64,000 nucleotides of DNA from Gammaproteobacteria bacterium (lineage in GTDB: Bacteria > Pseudomonadota > Gammaproteobacteria > Burkholderiales > Rhodocyclaceae), in assembly GCA_029289265.1 (NCBI GenBank), contig JARFTX010000010.1:1-64000 (forward strand), in the 5' to 3' direction. Positions within the stretch are counted from its first letter, which is position 1, and each line of letters starts with the position of its first letter. Shown one piece after another: positions 17,484 to 27,635 of the stretch. The notes beneath the pieces were generated by a model. The model worked only from the letters and a program-made list of their open reading frames with translations, was not told where the DNA came from and did not search any database. Both the position numbers and the translations under genes were made by a program.

Positions 17484-18368
17484 ATGCGCCACACCACCTT
17501 CCGCCAATTGGAGATCTTCGAGGCCATCGCCCGGCACGGCAGCTTCACACGCGCGGCCGACACCCTTTATCTGACTCAGCCGACGGTGTCGATGCAGATG
17601 CGCAAGCTCACCGACGCGGTCGGCGCACCGCTGGTGGAACAGATCGGCAAGAAGATCGTGCTGACCGACGCCGGGCACGACCTTGCGCTCACCGCACGCG
17701 AGATCTTCCGCATCCTGGACCGCTTCGAGATGACGGTCGCCGAGCGCCAGGGCCTCGCGCGCGGGCGGCTGCGGCTGGTTGCGATCACCACGGCGTCGTA
17801 TTTCGCGCCGCGCCTGCTGGGCGAGTTCAGCCGCCGCTACCCCGGGATCGAGGTGTCGCTGCGCGTCAGCAACCGCGAGCAGGTGCTGGCGAGCATCGCC
17901 GAGAACCTCGACGACCTCTACCTGCTCGGCCAACCGCCGGAGGAGATCGACGTCGTCGCCACCGCCTTCATGGACAATCCGCTGGTGGTGATCGCCGCCC
18001 CGGACCATCCGCTCGCCGGAACGCGGGCAATTTCGCTCGCGCGGCTCGCCGCCGAGCCGTGGCTTGCGCGCGAGGAGGGCTCGGGTACGCGCAAGGCGAT
18101 CGAGCGCCTGTTCGCCGGCCTGGGAATCGGGATCGTGCCCAGGCTCGAACTGGGCAGCACCGAGGCGATCAAGCAGGCCGTGCTCGCCGGGTTGGGTATC
18201 TCGGCGGTGTCAACGCAGGCGCTCAACCTGCACCCGCCGGGGCAGTTCGCGATCCTCGAAGCCGAGGGTTTTCCGATCGTGCGCCACTGGTATGCGGTGA
18301 GCCCGTCCGGGCGCACGCCGTCGCCGGCAGCACGGGCCTTCATGGATTTCCTGCTGGAACCGCGCTGA
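17484..18368 (+). CDS. cbbR: LysR-family regulator of the cbb operon
   Basis: 294 residues. The N-terminal winged helix-turn-helix (about 1-60: TFRQLEIFEAIARHGSFTRAA then LYLTQPTVSMQMRKL) is characteristic of CbbR-type LysR proteins. The remainder is a periplasmic-binding-protein-like effector domain. It is divergent from cbbLSQO, the standard arrangement, and presumably activates that operon in response to a Calvin-cycle metabolite. Confidence 0.93.
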   Translation: MRHTTFRQLEIFEAIARHGSFTRAADTLYLTQPTVSMQMRKLTDAVGAPLVEQIGKKIVLTDAGHDLALTAREIFRILDRFEMTVAERQGLARGRLRLVAITTASYFAPRLLGEFSRRYPGIEVSLRVSNREQVLASIAENLDDLYLLGQPPEEIDVVATAFMDNPLVVIAAPDHPLAGTRAISLARLAAEPWLAREEGSGTRKAIERLFAGLGIGIVPRLELGSTEAIKQAVLAGLGISAVSTQALNLHPPGQFAILEAEGFPIVRHWYAVSPSGRTPSPAARAFMDFLLEPR

Positions 18369-18446
18369 CGCGGCCGAAGCCGGCGTCTTCCTCGGCACGC
18401 CCCCTGCCGGCTCGGGGTGAAGCGACGCCGGGACAGCGTCACGCCG

Positions 18447-18632
18447 TCAGTGCGGCGGCTGTGGTGCCCGATCCAGGATGCGGCGCTGCACGTGCAGAGG
18501 CACACCATACTCGAGCATGTTCATCCCCGCGTTGGCCCGGTCGCCACCGTGCAGCAGATATTCGACGATGCGATCGACATACTGGCGCATGGCCCAGTCG
18601 ACCCGCTGCTCCATCCCGTCCTGCGGATCCAT
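18447..18632 (-). CDS. Small conserved-looking hypothetical protein
   Basis: 61 residues from ATG 18632, with a G-rich GGTGG upstream. The frame extends further upstream, but that part is rich in Cys and Arg and not protein-like, whereas this part (MDPQDGMEQRVDWAMRQY..., then GGDRANAGMNMLEYGVPL) has balanced composition and predicted amphipathic helices. It lies 78 bp from the cbbR stop on the opposite strand. I do not assign a function. Confidence 0.5.
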   Translation of the reverse strand: MDPQDGMEQRVDWAMRQYVDRIVEYLLHGGDRANAGMNMLEYGVPLHVQRRILDRAPQPPH

Positions 18633-19020
18633 GTCCCACCCCCCGTATTGCACTGGCACGCGGTGCGGCGGGCCACACCAGCGGTACCGAGCAGGCGGTC
18701 GTTTCGATCGAGCCAGACAACCGTCCCATGCAAAACACATGCCCACCGGCAGATTTCTTGTTCGAGTATTTTTCCCGTCATGTGAAATCCAGCACAGTTC
18801 GTGCCAGATCGGAAAATCGCCCGTAAGTACATGAACCTGCACACACTCGAGCAGCGCACAAAGGGGCCGACGGGTTGCATGTGTAAAGTTTTCCGACAGT
18901 CGCGCGATGGGGCCAAGAGGGCAGCCCAATGGACGAGCGCTCCTGCGCGGAGCGCAGACCGCCCAATCGGAATTGAGTTACGCTGCGAGATCGACCACCG
19001 CAGACGCTACCCGCATTGAC
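18633..19020. other. 388-bp intergenic region upstream of xth
   Basis: No convincing gene. The stretch 18740-18900 is less GC-rich than the window average and probably contains promoters for the small minus-strand gene and for xth. It includes the 17-bp motif at 18883-18899. Confidence 0.45.
18883..18899. promoter_or_regulatory. 17-bp motif TGTAAA-N4-TCCGACA, copy 1
   Basis: The sequence is TGTAAAGTTTTCCGACA. It matches TGTAAAAAAATCCGACA at 54529-54545 at 13 of 17 positions, with all differences in the central four bases plus none in the flanks. It has TGT...ACA ends. It lies 121 bp before the xth start. It may be a binding site for a shared regulator. Confidence 0.4.
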
Positions 19021-19782
19021 ATGAAGATCGCCACCTGGAACGTCAATTCCCTCAAGATCCGCCTGCCGCAGGTACTCGACTGGCTCGCGGAGCACCGGCC
19101 CGATGCGCTGTGCCTGCAGGAGCTCAAACAGGAGGACAAGGCCTTTCCATTCGAGGAACTGGGCGCGGCCGGCTATCGGGCCGTCGTGAATGGTCAGAAG
19201 ACATACAACGGCGTCGCGATCCTGGCGCCCACCGAACCCGAGCAGCCGACCCGCGGTATCCCCGGCTTCGAAGACGAGCAGAGGCGCCTGATCGCAGCCA
19301 CCGTCGGGGGCGTGCGCATCGTCTGTGGTTACTTTCCCAACGGCCAGGCGGTCGGCTCCGAGAAGTTCGCCTACAAGCTGCGCTGGCTCGACGCGCTCGC
19401 GGCCTGGCTCGCCGGAGAATTGCGCACCCACGAGCGCCTGGTGCTCACCGGCGACTTCAACGTTGCGCCCGAGGACCGCGATGCCCACCCCGGCTGGACC
19501 GACGAAATCCACGTCTCCGCGCCCGAGCGCGCCGCCTTCCGCAAGCTCACCGAACTCGGCCTCGTGGACGCCTTCCGCCTGTTCGATCAGCCCGACGGCA
19601 GCTACTCATGGTGGGACTACCGCCAGGGGGCGTTTCGCCGCAACTTCGGCCTGCGCATCGACCACGTCCTGGTTTCGCCCGCGCTACGCGATCACTGCCG
19701 CGCCTGCACCATCGACAAGGCGCCGCGCAAGCTCGAACGCCCCTCGGACCATGCCCCTGTCGTCGTCGAGCTCGATCTGTAG
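19021..19782 (+). CDS. xth: Exodeoxyribonuclease III
   Basis: 253 residues starting [18 protein letters not shown]. It is an AP endonuclease and 3'-5' exonuclease acting in base-excision repair. Motifs of the EEP nuclease fold are intact: [38 protein letters not shown] and the catalytic RIDHVLVSP and SDHAPVV ends. It lies 31 bp before the Crp-type regulator on the same strand. Confidence 0.95.
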   Translation: MKIATWNVNSLKIRLPQVLDWLAEHRPDALCLQELKQEDKAFPFEELGAAGYRAVVNGQKTYNGVAILAPTEPEQPTRGIPGFEDEQRRLIAATVGGVRIVCGYFPNGQAVGSEKFAYKLRWLDALAAWLAGELRTHERLVLTGDFNVAPEDRDAHPGWTDEIHVSAPERAAFRKLTELGLVDAFRLFDQPDGSYSWWDYRQGAFRRNFGLRIDHVLVSPALRDHCRACTIDKAPRKLERPSDHAPVVVELDL

Positions 19783-19813
19783 AATATTCACCGAGCAAGG
19801 ACCGGGAGCCGCC

Positions 19814-20491
19814 ATGTCCGCCACGCCGCATCAGACCGACCGACTCGCCGAACGTTATCCGATGGTCGCCGCGCTGCCGCCGTCGGCCCGCGAGCGCCTG
19901 CTCGGCGGCGCGCGCTGGGTGCGTGTGCCTGCCGGGAGCCTGCTTTTCGACGACCTCCAGGCCTGCGAGGGCTTCCCGTTCGTGATCGAGGGCTCGGTGC
20001 GAGTCCTGAAGTGCGCCCCCAACGGGCGGGAGCTGCCGCTCTACCGCGTCGCGCCGGGCGAAACCTGCATCATCTCGTCGTCGTGCCTGCTCGGCCACGA
20101 GGACTACAACGCGCGCGGCATCGCCGAATCGGACACGGAGCTGATGCTGCTCGCGCGCCCGGTTTTCGACGAGCTGCTCGCCGAGCCGGCCTTCCGCGAC
20201 TTCGTCTTCCATCTCTTCGCCGAGCGCATCGGGATCCTGATGCAGTTGATCGAGGAGGTCGCCTTCCAGCGCCTCGACCAGCGCCTCGCCGCCCTGCTGC
20301 TCGGCAAAGGCCGGGTGCTGCACGTCACCCACCAGCAGCTCGCCGACGAGCTGGGCAGTGTGCGCGAGTTCGTCAGCCGACTGCTCAAGGGCTTCGCCGC
20401 CCAGGGGCTGGTGCGGCTTTCGCGCGAGCAGATCGAGATCCTCGATCCGGCCGGCCTGCGCAAGCTGGCGAGCGAAGGGCGCCACGAGTAG
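19814..20491 (+). CDS. Crp/Fnr family transcriptional regulator
   Basis: 225 residues, GGGAG before the ATG. A cupin-type effector domain (about 15-130) is followed by a dimer helix (QLIEEVAFQRLDQRLAALLL) and a winged HTH (HQQLADELGSVREFVSRLL). Four cysteines, at 51, 67, 85 and 91, all fall in the effector domain. They do not match the N-terminal cluster of FNR, so the signal is unknown; a thiol- or sulfur-sensing role is possible. A 16-bp dyad and a DUF2892 gene follow immediately, so these are likely its operator and target. Confidence 0.88.
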   Translation: MSATPHQTDRLAERYPMVAALPPSARERLLGGARWVRVPAGSLLFDDLQACEGFPFVIEGSVRVLKCAPNGRELPLYRVAPGETCIISSSCLLGHEDYNARGIAESDTELMLLARPVFDELLAEPAFRDFVFHLFAERIGILMQLIEEVAFQRLDQRLAALLLGKGRVLHVTHQQLADELGSVREFVSRLLKGFAAQGLVRLSREQIEILDPAGLRKLASEGRHE

Positions 20492-20526
20492 GCGCATTGG
20501 GCCCGGCGACCCCGCCCAATGCGCTA

Positions 20527-20542
20527 TGTAACCCAGGTTACA
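20527..20542 (+). promoter_or_regulatory. Candidate operator TGTAACC-N2-GGTTACA
   Basis: A perfect dyad with 7-bp arms around CA lies 36 bp after the Crp/Fnr-type gene and 68 bp before the DUF2892 start. Its size and symmetry fit a Crp/Fnr dimer site. It differs from the FNR consensus (TTGAT-N4-ATCAA), consistent with a distinct subfamily. Confidence 0.55.
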
Positions 20543-20610
20543 GACCGTGCGCCGCCGACTTGCTGAAATACGTTCACCGCACCCCGATCAATATTCAACG
20601 GAGAACGCAC

Positions 20611-20805
20611 ATGAAAACGAACGTCGGTTCCATCGACAAGATTTTGCGCATCGTCGCCGGCCTGGTCCTGATCGCCCTGGCGATCATGGGCATCGGCGCC
20701 CCCTGGACCTGGATCGGCGTCGTGCCGCTCGCCACCGGCCTGCTCGGCTGGTGCCCGGCCTACACGCTGCTCGGCGTCAATACCTGCCCGGCCAAGCGCG
20801 CCTGA
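20611..20805 (+). CDS. DUF2892 small membrane protein (YgaP-like)
   Basis: 64 residues. Two hydrophobic segments (about 12-29 and 35-52) separated by a short turn, with N-terminal VGSIDKILRIVAGLVLI and a C-terminal GWCPAYTLLGVNTCP motif, are characteristic of DUF2892, the membrane part of YgaP-type rhodaneses. AACGGAG lies before the ATG. In other bacteria such proteins accompany sulfurtransferases; here no rhodanese domain is present. Probably under control of the adjacent Crp/Fnr regulator. Confidence 0.85.
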   Translation: MKTNVGSIDKILRIVAGLVLIALAIMGIGAPWTWIGVVPLATGLLGWCPAYTLLGVNTCPAKRA

Positions 20806-20811
20806 CGACTC

Positions 20812-20870
20812 TGCCGGCCAACGGCCGGCACCACGAGTTTCGGGCGGCCTCGGGCCGCCCGATTCTATTT
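20812..20870. terminator. Tandem hairpins between convergent DUF2892 gene and rsmA
   Basis: Hairpin 1 is TGCCGGCC / GGCCGGCA around AAC (20812-20830). Hairpin 2 is CGGGCGGCC / GGCCGCCCG around TCG (20841-20861), followed on the plus strand by ATTCTATTT. Hairpin 2 with this T-rich tail is a plausible plus-strand terminator and sits 3 bp past the rsmA stop, so it may serve both convergent transcripts. Confidence 0.65.
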
Positions 20871-21662
20871 GGGTCCGCTGCCCTGCCCCGCGCCGGCGGC
20901 GACCCGATTGGCGATGGCGACGAAGTCGGCGAGCGCGAGCCGTTCGCCGCGCAGACCGGCATCGATGCCGAGCGCCGCAAGCCCCGCCTCGTCGATGAAC
21001 TCTCGCAGGGTGTTGCGCAGAGTCTTGCGCCGCTGGCCGAACGCCGCGGCGACGACGCACCCCAGCAGCGCCTCGTCGCGCGCCTCCAGCACCTCTGCCG
21101 GCCGCGGCTCCATGCGCACGATGCTCGAGGTGACCTGAGGTGCAGGGCGGAAGGCCTCGGGCGGGACGTCGAACAGGTGCGCCATGCGAAAGCGGTACTG
21201 CAGCATCACCGAGAGGCGCCCGTAGTCCGCGCTGCCGGGCTCGGCGACCATGCGCATCACGACCTCCTTTTGCAGCATGAAGGTCAGGTCACGCAGCCGC
21301 GAGGCGTAATCCGCAAGGTGAAAGAGCAGCGGTGTCGAGATGTTGTAGGGCAGATTGCCGACCACGCGCAGCGGCGCACCCAGCGTGCCGAAGTCGAAAT
21401 CGAGCGCGTCGCCCTCGTGGATTGTGAGCCGCGCCGCGTCGTGACGGCGGCGCAGGCGGGCGATCAGGTCGCGGTCGATCTCGACCACGTGCAGATGGTC
21501 GACGCGCTCGAGCAGCGGCTCGGTGAGCGCGCCCAGGCCGGGTCCGATCTCCACCAGCACGTCGCCGGGCCGGGGTCGCACCGCATCGACGATCCGGCCG
21601 ATGATGTCCTGATCGACCAGGAAGTTCTGCCCGAAACGCTTGCGGGCGCGATGACCGCTCAT
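20865..21662 (-). CDS. rsmA: 16S rRNA dimethyladenosine transferase
   Basis: 265 residues. It dimethylates two adjacent adenosines near the 3' end of 16S rRNA during 30S maturation. Motifs: [10 protein letters not shown] at the start, SAM-binding [15 protein letters not shown], and the catalytic [10 protein letters not shown]. The ATG overlaps the pdxA stop (ATGA), so it is coupled in the lptD-surA-pdxA-rsmA series. Also known as ksgA. Confidence 0.97.
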   Translation of the reverse strand: MSGHRARKRFGQNFLVDQDIIGRIVDAVRPRPGDVLVEIGPGLGALTEPLLERVDHLHVVEIDRDLIARLRRRHDAARLTIHEGDALDFDFGTLGAPLRVVGNLPYNISTPLLFHLADYASRLRDLTFMLQKEVVMRMVAEPGSADYGRLSVMLQYRFRMAHLFDVPPEAFRPAPQVTSSIVRMEPRPAEVLEARDEALLGCVVAAAFGQRRKTLRNTLREFIDEAGLAALGIDAGLRGERLALADFVAIANRVAAGAGQGSGPK

Positions 21663-22666
21663 GAGAGCGCCCCTGCCCGCACGTCTGCCATTGCAATCGC
21701 CAGCTCGACCGCTGCAATCAGGCTGCCCGGATCGGCCCGGCCGGTGCCGGCAAGGTCGAGCGCGGTGCCGTGGTCGACCGAGGTGCGCACGATCGGCAGC
21801 CCCAGCGTGACATTGACCCCGCCGCCGAAGCTCGCGTGCTTGAGCACGGGCAGGCCCTGGTCGTGATACATCGCAAGCACCGCATCGCCACGCGCCAGCG
21901 TGTGCGGCACGAACAGGGTGTCGGCCGGCAGCGGACCGACGAGGTCCATGCCTTCGCCGCGCAACCGATCCAACACCGGGGCGATGACCTCGATTTCCTC
22001 GCGGCCCATGTGGCCGCCCTCGCCGGCATGCGGATTGAGCCCGGCCACCAGGATGCGCGGTACGGCAAGGCCGAAGCGCGCGACCAGGTCGCGATGCAGG
22101 ATGCGCAGAGTCTCGTCGAGCATCGCCTCGGTGATCGCCGCCGGCACCCGTGCGAGCGGCAGATGGGTCGTCGCCAGCGCGACCCGCAGCCCGCCGCCCA
22201 CCAGCATCATCACCACGCGCGGCGTGCCGGTGCGCTCGGCGAGATACTCGGTGTGGCCACTGAAGGCGATGCCTGCGTCGTTGATGACGCCCTTGTGCAC
22301 GGGCGCTGTCACCATGGCGGCGAACTCGCCGCGCCGGCAGCCGTCGATGGCCCGATCGAGCAGGGCAAGCACGTACGGCGCGTTGGACGGGTCGAGGATA
22401 CCGGCCTGTGCCGGCGCACACAGGCCGACGTGCAGGACTTCCAGCACGCCTGTTCGCGGCATCGACTCGGGCGCCCACTCGACCACCGTGACAGTGGGCT
22501 GCCGTCCGGCGAGGCGCGCACGGATCAGGCCGATGTCGCCGAGCACGACCAGTCTTGCCGGCCAGGTGCGCCCGGCGAGCGCACTGCACAACTCCGGACC
22601 GACGCCCGCCGGCTCGCCGCTGGTGATCGCCAGGACGGGGACGTTGCCGGCCACGAAGCGAGTCAC
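21659..22666 (-). CDS. pdxA: 4-hydroxythreonine-4-phosphate dehydrogenase
   Basis: 335 residues with a GTG start that overlaps the surA stop (GTGA). It oxidises 4-phosphohydroxy-L-threonine for pyridoxal phosphate synthesis. Motifs: [37 protein letters not shown], the metal-binding [10 protein letters not shown], and [21 protein letters not shown]. Upstream in-frame codons exist, but the coupled GTG fits the operon best. Confidence 0.96.
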   Translation of the reverse strand: MTRFVAGNVPVLAITSGEPAGVGPELCSALAGRTWPARLVVLGDIGLIRARLAGRQPTVTVVEWAPESMPRTGVLEVLHVGLCAPAQAGILDPSNAPYVLALLDRAIDGCRRGEFAAMVTAPVHKGVINDAGIAFSGHTEYLAERTGTPRVVMMLVGGGLRVALATTHLPLARVPAAITEAMLDETLRILHRDLVARFGLAVPRILVAGLNPHAGEGGHMGREEIEVIAPVLDRLRGEGMDLVGPLPADTLFVPHTLARGDAVLAMYHDQGLPVLKHASFGGGVNVTLGLPIVRTSVDHGTALDLAGTGRADPGSLIAAVELAIAMADVRAGALS

Positions 22667-23976
22667 TCCCGCTCGAGCCGGAACTCGACGTAGGTGCTGT
22701 CGCGCATCTCGCGCAGCCACTCCTCGTAGGCCTCGTCGGCCTTGCGCTGGCGCAGCGCGCCGCGCGCGACGTTGCGCCGGCGCTCGTCCGAGACGTCCTC
22801 GGCGCGCCGCTCCATCACCTGGATGAGATGCCAGCCGAAGGGCGAGCGCACCGGCTCGCTGACCTCGCCAGGCGCGAGCGCATCCATCGCCCGCTCGAAC
22901 TGCGGCACGGTGTCGCCCGGATACAGCCAGCCGAGATCGCCGCCCTTGGCGCCCGAAAGGTCGACCGAGTGCACGCGCGCCAGTTCGGCGAAGTCCTCGC
23001 CGTGCACGACGCGCTCACGCAGCGCGAGCAGGCGGCTCTGCGCCTCGCCGTCGGAGAGCACTTCGGAGGTGCGCAGCAGGATGTGGCGCGCCCGCGTCTG
23101 CTCGACCTGCTCTGCGCCAGCCAGCTCGCCGCCGCGTGCGGCCACCAGCTTGACGATGTGGAGTCCCGCCGCGCTGCGCATCACCGGCGACACCTGCCCC
23201 GCCTGGAGTGTGCGCACCGCTTCGGCGAAGAGGCCCGGCAGGCGGTCCTGGGTGCGCCAGCCGATCGAGCCGCCTTCGAGCGCATCGGGGGCGTCCGACA
23301 GCGCGGCGGCGACCTGGCCGAAGTCCTCGCCGGCCTGAAGGCGGCGCACGGCCTCCTGGGCGCGCGCGTTGATCCGATCGACATCCTGCTGGGTGGGCGA
23401 CTCGGGCGCGCGGATCAGGATGTGCGCGAGCAGGAACTCGCGCCCCGAGAACGCATCCGGGTTGTTCGCGAGGAACATGTCGACCTCGGCGTCGGTGACC
23501 GTGACCCGGCTGTCGACCTCGCGCTCGCGCAGGCGGCTCAGCAGGATCTCGGTGCGGATCTCGTCGCGGAAGCGCGTCCAGGGGATGCCGTCCTGATCGA
23601 GCGCGGCGCGCAGTTCCGCTTCGGACAAGTCGTTGTTCTCGGCGATGCGCGCGATGGCGCGTTCGAGGGTCGCCTCGTCGACCCGGAGGCCGGTCTCATT
23701 GGCGAGCTGGATCTGTGCGCGCTCGAGGATCAGGCGCTCGAGGATCTGCCGCTCCAGCACGTCCTCGGGCGGCAACTGGATGCCCTGGCGCTCGAGCTGG
23801 GCGACGATCTGGCGCATGCGGTTGCGCAACTCGACCTCGGTGACGACCTGATTGTTCACGACGGCGATGACGCGGTCGACGGCGACCGACTGCTGCGCCT
23901 GGAGCGGCTCGGAAAAGAGGACCACCATCGCCACAGCGGCGGCGGCCATCAGGCTGGGTGCGGAAATCATGGGCAT
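22663..23976 (-). CDS. surA: Periplasmic chaperone / peptidyl-prolyl isomerase SurA
   Basis: 437 residues. Signal peptide at 1-27 (ending LQAQQ). A SurA N-terminal domain follows ([21 protein letters not shown]), then two parvulin domains (about 175-275 and 285-385; the second contains [19 protein letters not shown] and [10 protein letters not shown]). It escorts outer-membrane proteins, including LptD, across the periplasm. It lies 101 bp after lptD on the same strand. Confidence 0.96.
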   Translation of the reverse strand: MPMISAPSLMAAAAVAMVVLFSEPLQAQQSVAVDRVIAVVNNQVVTEVELRNRMRQIVAQLERQGIQLPPEDVLERQILERLILERAQIQLANETGLRVDEATLERAIARIAENNDLSEAELRAALDQDGIPWTRFRDEIRTEILLSRLREREVDSRVTVTDAEVDMFLANNPDAFSGREFLLAHILIRAPESPTQQDVDRINARAQEAVRRLQAGEDFGQVAAALSDAPDALEGGSIGWRTQDRLPGLFAEAVRTLQAGQVSPVMRSAAGLHIVKLVAARGGELAGAEQVEQTRARHILLRTSEVLSDGEAQSRLLALRERVVHGEDFAELARVHSVDLSGAKGGDLGWLYPGDTVPQFERAMDALAPGEVSEPVRSPFGWHLIQVMERRAEDVSDERRRNVARGALRQRKADEAYEEWLREMRDSTYVEFRLERE

Positions 23977-24077
23977 GGAGTGCGAACTCGATTATGGGCT
24001 GGGTAGGTTTGCAATGGGCGCCTTGCCCCGGGCCTCGCGAACGGATCGGCGGTCTGCGGCGATCATGTCACAGCGGC

Positions 24078-26537
24078 TCAATTACCGCCGAAGATCCGGT
24101 CCGAGATGGTACCGCTGATCTTGCCATAGCCCGGCACACTGCGCCTGAGCAGATTGACCGGATTCGACCCCAGGCTGGCCAGACCACTCAACTCGAGTTG
24201 CACGAAGAGCGCATTGGTCACGTCGTCGGGATTGGTCGCGAAACGGTGCGCCGCGGTGCGGAAGACCCAGCAACCGCCATCGTACTCCACCCCGGCGACC
24301 GCCTCGGTGATGCGTCCTTCCTTGATCGAGCGGTTGATCCGCCCCACGCCGAACCAGCGGCCGCCGAGCGGCCACTGCGCCGAGAGATCGAGGTCGCGCA
24401 GACCGTCGCGCGCGTCCTGCACCGCGTCGCGGGCATAGCGATAACCGAGGTTGAGCACCTTGGCGTGCCCCGGGCGGTAGCTCAGGTAGAAGTTGAAGCG
24501 CTCGGCGAGACCGTCTTCGGGGTTGTACTGGAGGCTCGTATCGAGCGTCGTCGTCGCGGTGACGCGGCCGGCGAGCGCTGCGAGGATGTCGGTGCTGTTG
24601 CTCAGACTGAGCGTCTCGCCGGGAAGCGCGACGCGGCGGTCGGAGAAGTAGTAGCGCTGGCCGATGGTGCCGCGCAGGCGCTCGATGCCGGTCGCCGACT
24701 CGACCAGGCGCGAAGTGACCGCCACCGTGACCTGGTTGGAATCGGCGATGCGGTCCGAGCCGGAATAGCGGTTCTCGGAGAAGATCTGCGCAAAGCCGAA
24801 GTCGTAGCGGGCGCTGTCGAAGACCGGCACGTCGTCCTGGCGGCGGTGCGGCACGCGCACGTAGAAGAGGCGCGGCTCGAGCGACTGCTCGTAGTCGCCG
24901 CCGAAGAGGCTCAGAGGCCGGTCGAAGAACAGGCCCCCGTCGACCGACAGGATCGGCACGGTGCGCTGGATATCCTCACGCCCGTCGGCGATGAACGGGC
25001 GATCCAGGTCATAGCGGGTCACGTGCAGGCCGATCTTGGGCACGATGAAGTACCCTGCCTGACGGTACGGCAGCGACAACTGCGGATAGGCGACCAGGCG
25101 ATTGCCGGTGATGCGCTGTGCGTCGGGATGGTCGAAGCGGGCGAACTCGCCCGCGAAGGCGAATACCCCGCCGGCCGGAAGATCGCGCCGCGCCGCGTTC
25201 AGCGCAAGCTGCGGCAGGCGGCGATACGGCGCCACGCCGGAAAGGGTCTGATAGCTCTGCGCCAGCGCCGAGGCGGTCCACCACCCGCCTCCCGAGTAAC
25301 CGAGCCGCCCCTCGCGCAGCAGATTGGTCTGCACGGCCACCGCGACACGCGAGCTGAGGTCCTCGAAATAGGTGCGATCCGACACCGCGTTCACATCGAG
25401 CGACGCATGCAGCCCCGGTGCGAGGCGGTGCTGATGCTGCAGCGAACCGAGCGAGCGGCGTTCGCGCGTGACTTGGTCGCGCGGCATCCATTCGAGCCGG
25501 CTCTCGCCGCGATACGAGGCCGTGAGGTAGCGAAACTCGCCGCCGAATTGCAGCCCGCGCCGCGCCATCAGCCGCGGCGAGAGGGTCGCATCGTAGTTCG
25601 GCGCGATGTTCCAGTAGTACGGAAGCGAGACGTCCACGCCGGTCCGGTTGGCAATGCCCGCGGTGGGGGTGAGAAAGCCCGACTTGCGCTGCGCGACCAG
25701 CGGGAAGTCGGTCCACGGCCACCAGAAGATCGGCACATCCTTGAAGACGATGGAACTGCCATGGGCGGTGCCAACCTCGCGGTCGTAGTCGAGACGCAGA
25801 TCGTCGGCCTTGATGTACCAGTCAGGATCGGGCGCCTCGCAAGTCGTCCAGGTCGCGCGCCGCAGCCGATACTGGTTCTCCCCTTCGAGCAGCATCACCT
25901 CGGCCTCGCCGCTGCCGGTGACCTCGCGCGGCGCATCCGGCGTCTCGGGCGCGGTCGGGCGGGTGAGCGCATAGCGCGGCGTCTCGACCTCGCCCGTCCA
26001 CTCGTGCACGATCAAGCGCGCGCGCGGTCCGGTCACTTCCGTCCCGTCCTTGAGGAGCCTCACGTTGCCGTCGGCGAGGACCTCGTCGGTGAGCTCCCGG
26101 TAGGTCAGGCGATCGGCCGAGACCCGGATGTCGTCGCGCTGCAGTTCGGCTTCGCCGTCCGCGACCAGTTCGAGCGCACGCGTACCGAAGATGCGCAGGG
26201 CCCGCAGTTCGGTCGCCCCGGGGGCCGGCGTGGGCAGGTCGGTGGCCTCGCGGGGGCCGGCTCCGACAGCGGGATTCGCCGACGCGGCCGGAGCGCCCCC
26301 GTACGCCTGATCCGCCGCAGGGGTCGGCCCCCCAGCCGGCGCACGCACTTCCGATGCAGCCGCAGGCGCCTCCGACGCGACCGCGGGCACCCCCGGACGC
26401 GGGGCGATCAGATCGGGCGAGACCACCAGCGGCGCGTCCGCGGCGAAAAGCGGACCCGACATGCAGCAAAGCAAGAGCGGCAAGCGCCTGAGGCGGGTTC
26501 TCAATCCCGATGCGTGCAACCGAGTGCTCCCTGACAT
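24078..26537 (-). CDS. lptD: LPS-assembly outer-membrane protein LptD
   Basis: 819 residues from ATG 26537 (a GTG at 26549 is also possible). Signal peptide about 1-33, then a proline/alanine-rich spacer, an OstA-like periplasmic domain (about 120-260; VADGEAELQRDDIRVSADRLTY) and a long C-terminal beta-barrel. The conserved WWPWTDFPL and paired cysteines are present. It inserts lipopolysaccharide in the outer leaflet with LptE. It heads lptD-surA-pdxA-rsmA and is divergent from amgK-murU, an arrangement known from pseudomonads. Confidence 0.95.
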   Translation of the reverse strand: MSGSTRLHASGLRTRLRRLPLLLCCMSGPLFAADAPLVVSPDLIAPRPGVPAVASEAPAAASEVRAPAGGPTPAADQAYGGAPAASANPAVGAGPREATDLPTPAPGATELRALRIFGTRALELVADGEAELQRDDIRVSADRLTYRELTDEVLADGNVRLLKDGTEVTGPRARLIVHEWTGEVETPRYALTRPTAPETPDAPREVTGSGEAEVMLLEGENQYRLRRATWTTCEAPDPDWYIKADDLRLDYDREVGTAHGSSIVFKDVPIFWWPWTDFPLVAQRKSGFLTPTAGIANRTGVDVSLPYYWNIAPNYDATLSPRLMARRGLQFGGEFRYLTASYRGESRLEWMPRDQVTRERRSLGSLQHQHRLAPGLHASLDVNAVSDRTYFEDLSSRVAVAVQTNLLREGRLGYSGGGWWTASALAQSYQTLSGVAPYRRLPQLALNAARRDLPAGGVFAFAGEFARFDHPDAQRITGNRLVAYPQLSLPYRQAGYFIVPKIGLHVTRYDLDRPFIADGREDIQRTVPILSVDGGLFFDRPLSLFGGDYEQSLEPRLFYVRVPHRRQDDVPVFDSARYDFGFAQIFSENRYSGSDRIADSNQVTVAVTSRLVESATGIERLRGTIGQRYYFSDRRVALPGETLSLSNSTDILAALAGRVTATTTLDTSLQYNPEDGLAERFNFYLSYRPGHAKVLNLGYRYARDAVQDARDGLRDLDLSAQWPLGGRWFGVGRINRSIKEGRITEAVAGVEYDGGCWVFRTAAHRFATNPDDVTNALFVQLELSGLASLGSNPVNLLRRSVPGYGKISGTISDRIFGGN

Positions 26538-26620
26538 TGCGGCCGCCACGCAGCGGAGGGCGATGGCGCCGGCGCATTTGGTAAACTCGCGAATTTTACA
26601 CGAAGGCTGCGGAGCACCCC

Positions 26621-27625
26621 GTGCAAAGACTTGCAGAACTCGAACAGTGGCTGTGCGTACAGAAGCCGGGCCGGAATCTCACCATCGAACCGGCGTCGGC
26701 CGACGCGAGCTTTCGCCGCTACTTCCGGGTGCGTCCCGACGACGGCGGTCCGAGCCTGATCGCGATGGACGCTCCGCCCGCGCAGGAGGACTGCCGGCCG
26801 TGGCTGAGGATTGCGGCGCTGTTCCAGACCGCGGGCGTGCATGTGCCCGAAGTGATCGCCGCAGACCCCGAGCGCGGATTCGTCCTGATGTCGGACCTCG
26901 GCGATACCACCTATCTCGCCGCGCTCGACGCGGACAATGCCTCCGGCCTCTACGCCGATGCGCTCGGCAGCCTGATCGCGATCCAGCGCACGAGCCGGCC
27001 CGGCGTACTTCCCGAATATTCGCGCGAACTGTTGCTGCGCGAAATGATGCTCTTCCCCGAGTGGTATGTCGCCCGCCACCGCGGCGTCACGCTCAGCGAC
27101 GCGCAGCGCACGACGCTGCTCACGGCCTTCGACCGGATCCTCGACGTGAACCTCGCCGAGCCGCAGGTCTTCGTCCATCGCGACTACCACTCGCGCAACC
27201 TCATGCACCTGCCCGACGCCGTCAACCCCGGCGTCATCGACTTCCAGGACGCGGTGTACGGCCCGATCAGCTACGACCTGGTCTCGCTCTTCAAGGACGC
27301 CTACATCCGCTGGGACGAGGCGTTCACACTCGACCTCCTGGTGCGCTACTGGGAAGCGGCGCGCGCACTCGGCCTGCCGGTCCGGGCCGACTTCGCCGAC
27401 TTCCACCGCGACTACGACTGGATGGGTGTGCAGCGCCACCTCAAGGTGCTCGGCATCTTCGCCCGCCTCTATCATCGCGACGGCAAGGCGGGCTATCTCG
27501 ACGACCTGCCGCTCGTCATGGAGCACCTGCGCCGCACCTGCCAGCGCTACCGCGAGCTCACCCCGCTCGCGCGCCTGCTCGACGCGATCGACCCCCAGCC
27601 GATCGAGGTCGGCTACACCTTTTAG
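26621..27625 (+). CDS. amgK: N-acetylmuramate/N-acetylglucosamine anomeric kinase
   Basis: 334 residues, GTG start with GGAG 6 nt upstream. An aminoglycoside-phosphotransferase-type kinase: nucleotide loop SFRRYFRV, Brenner motif [11 protein letters not shown] and metal motif [16 protein letters not shown]. AmgK phosphorylates MurNAc at C1 in the peptidoglycan recycling route that bypasses de novo UDP-GlcNAc synthesis. The next gene is murU, its pathway partner, 10 bp away. A TAAACT -10-like box lies near 26582. Confidence 0.93.
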   Translation: MQRLAELEQWLCVQKPGRNLTIEPASADASFRRYFRVRPDDGGPSLIAMDAPPAQEDCRPWLRIAALFQTAGVHVPEVIAADPERGFVLMSDLGDTTYLAALDADNASGLYADALGSLIAIQRTSRPGVLPEYSRELLLREMMLFPEWYVARHRGVTLSDAQRTTLLTAFDRILDVNLAEPQVFVHRDYHSRNLMHLPDAVNPGVIDFQDAVYGPISYDLVSLFKDAYIRWDEAFTLDLLVRYWEAARALGLPVRADFADFHRDYDWMGVQRHLKVLGIFARLYHRDGKAGYLDDLPLVMEHLRRTCQRYRELTPLARLLDAIDPQPIEVGYTF

Positions 27626-27635
27626 GCCTGATGCA

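Noticed and set aside
23958-26534. Plus-strand open frame of 858 codons opposite lptD
   Set aside because: lptD on the minus strand has a signal peptide, OstA-like domain and barrel; the opposite frame is Arg/Ala-rich without motifs.
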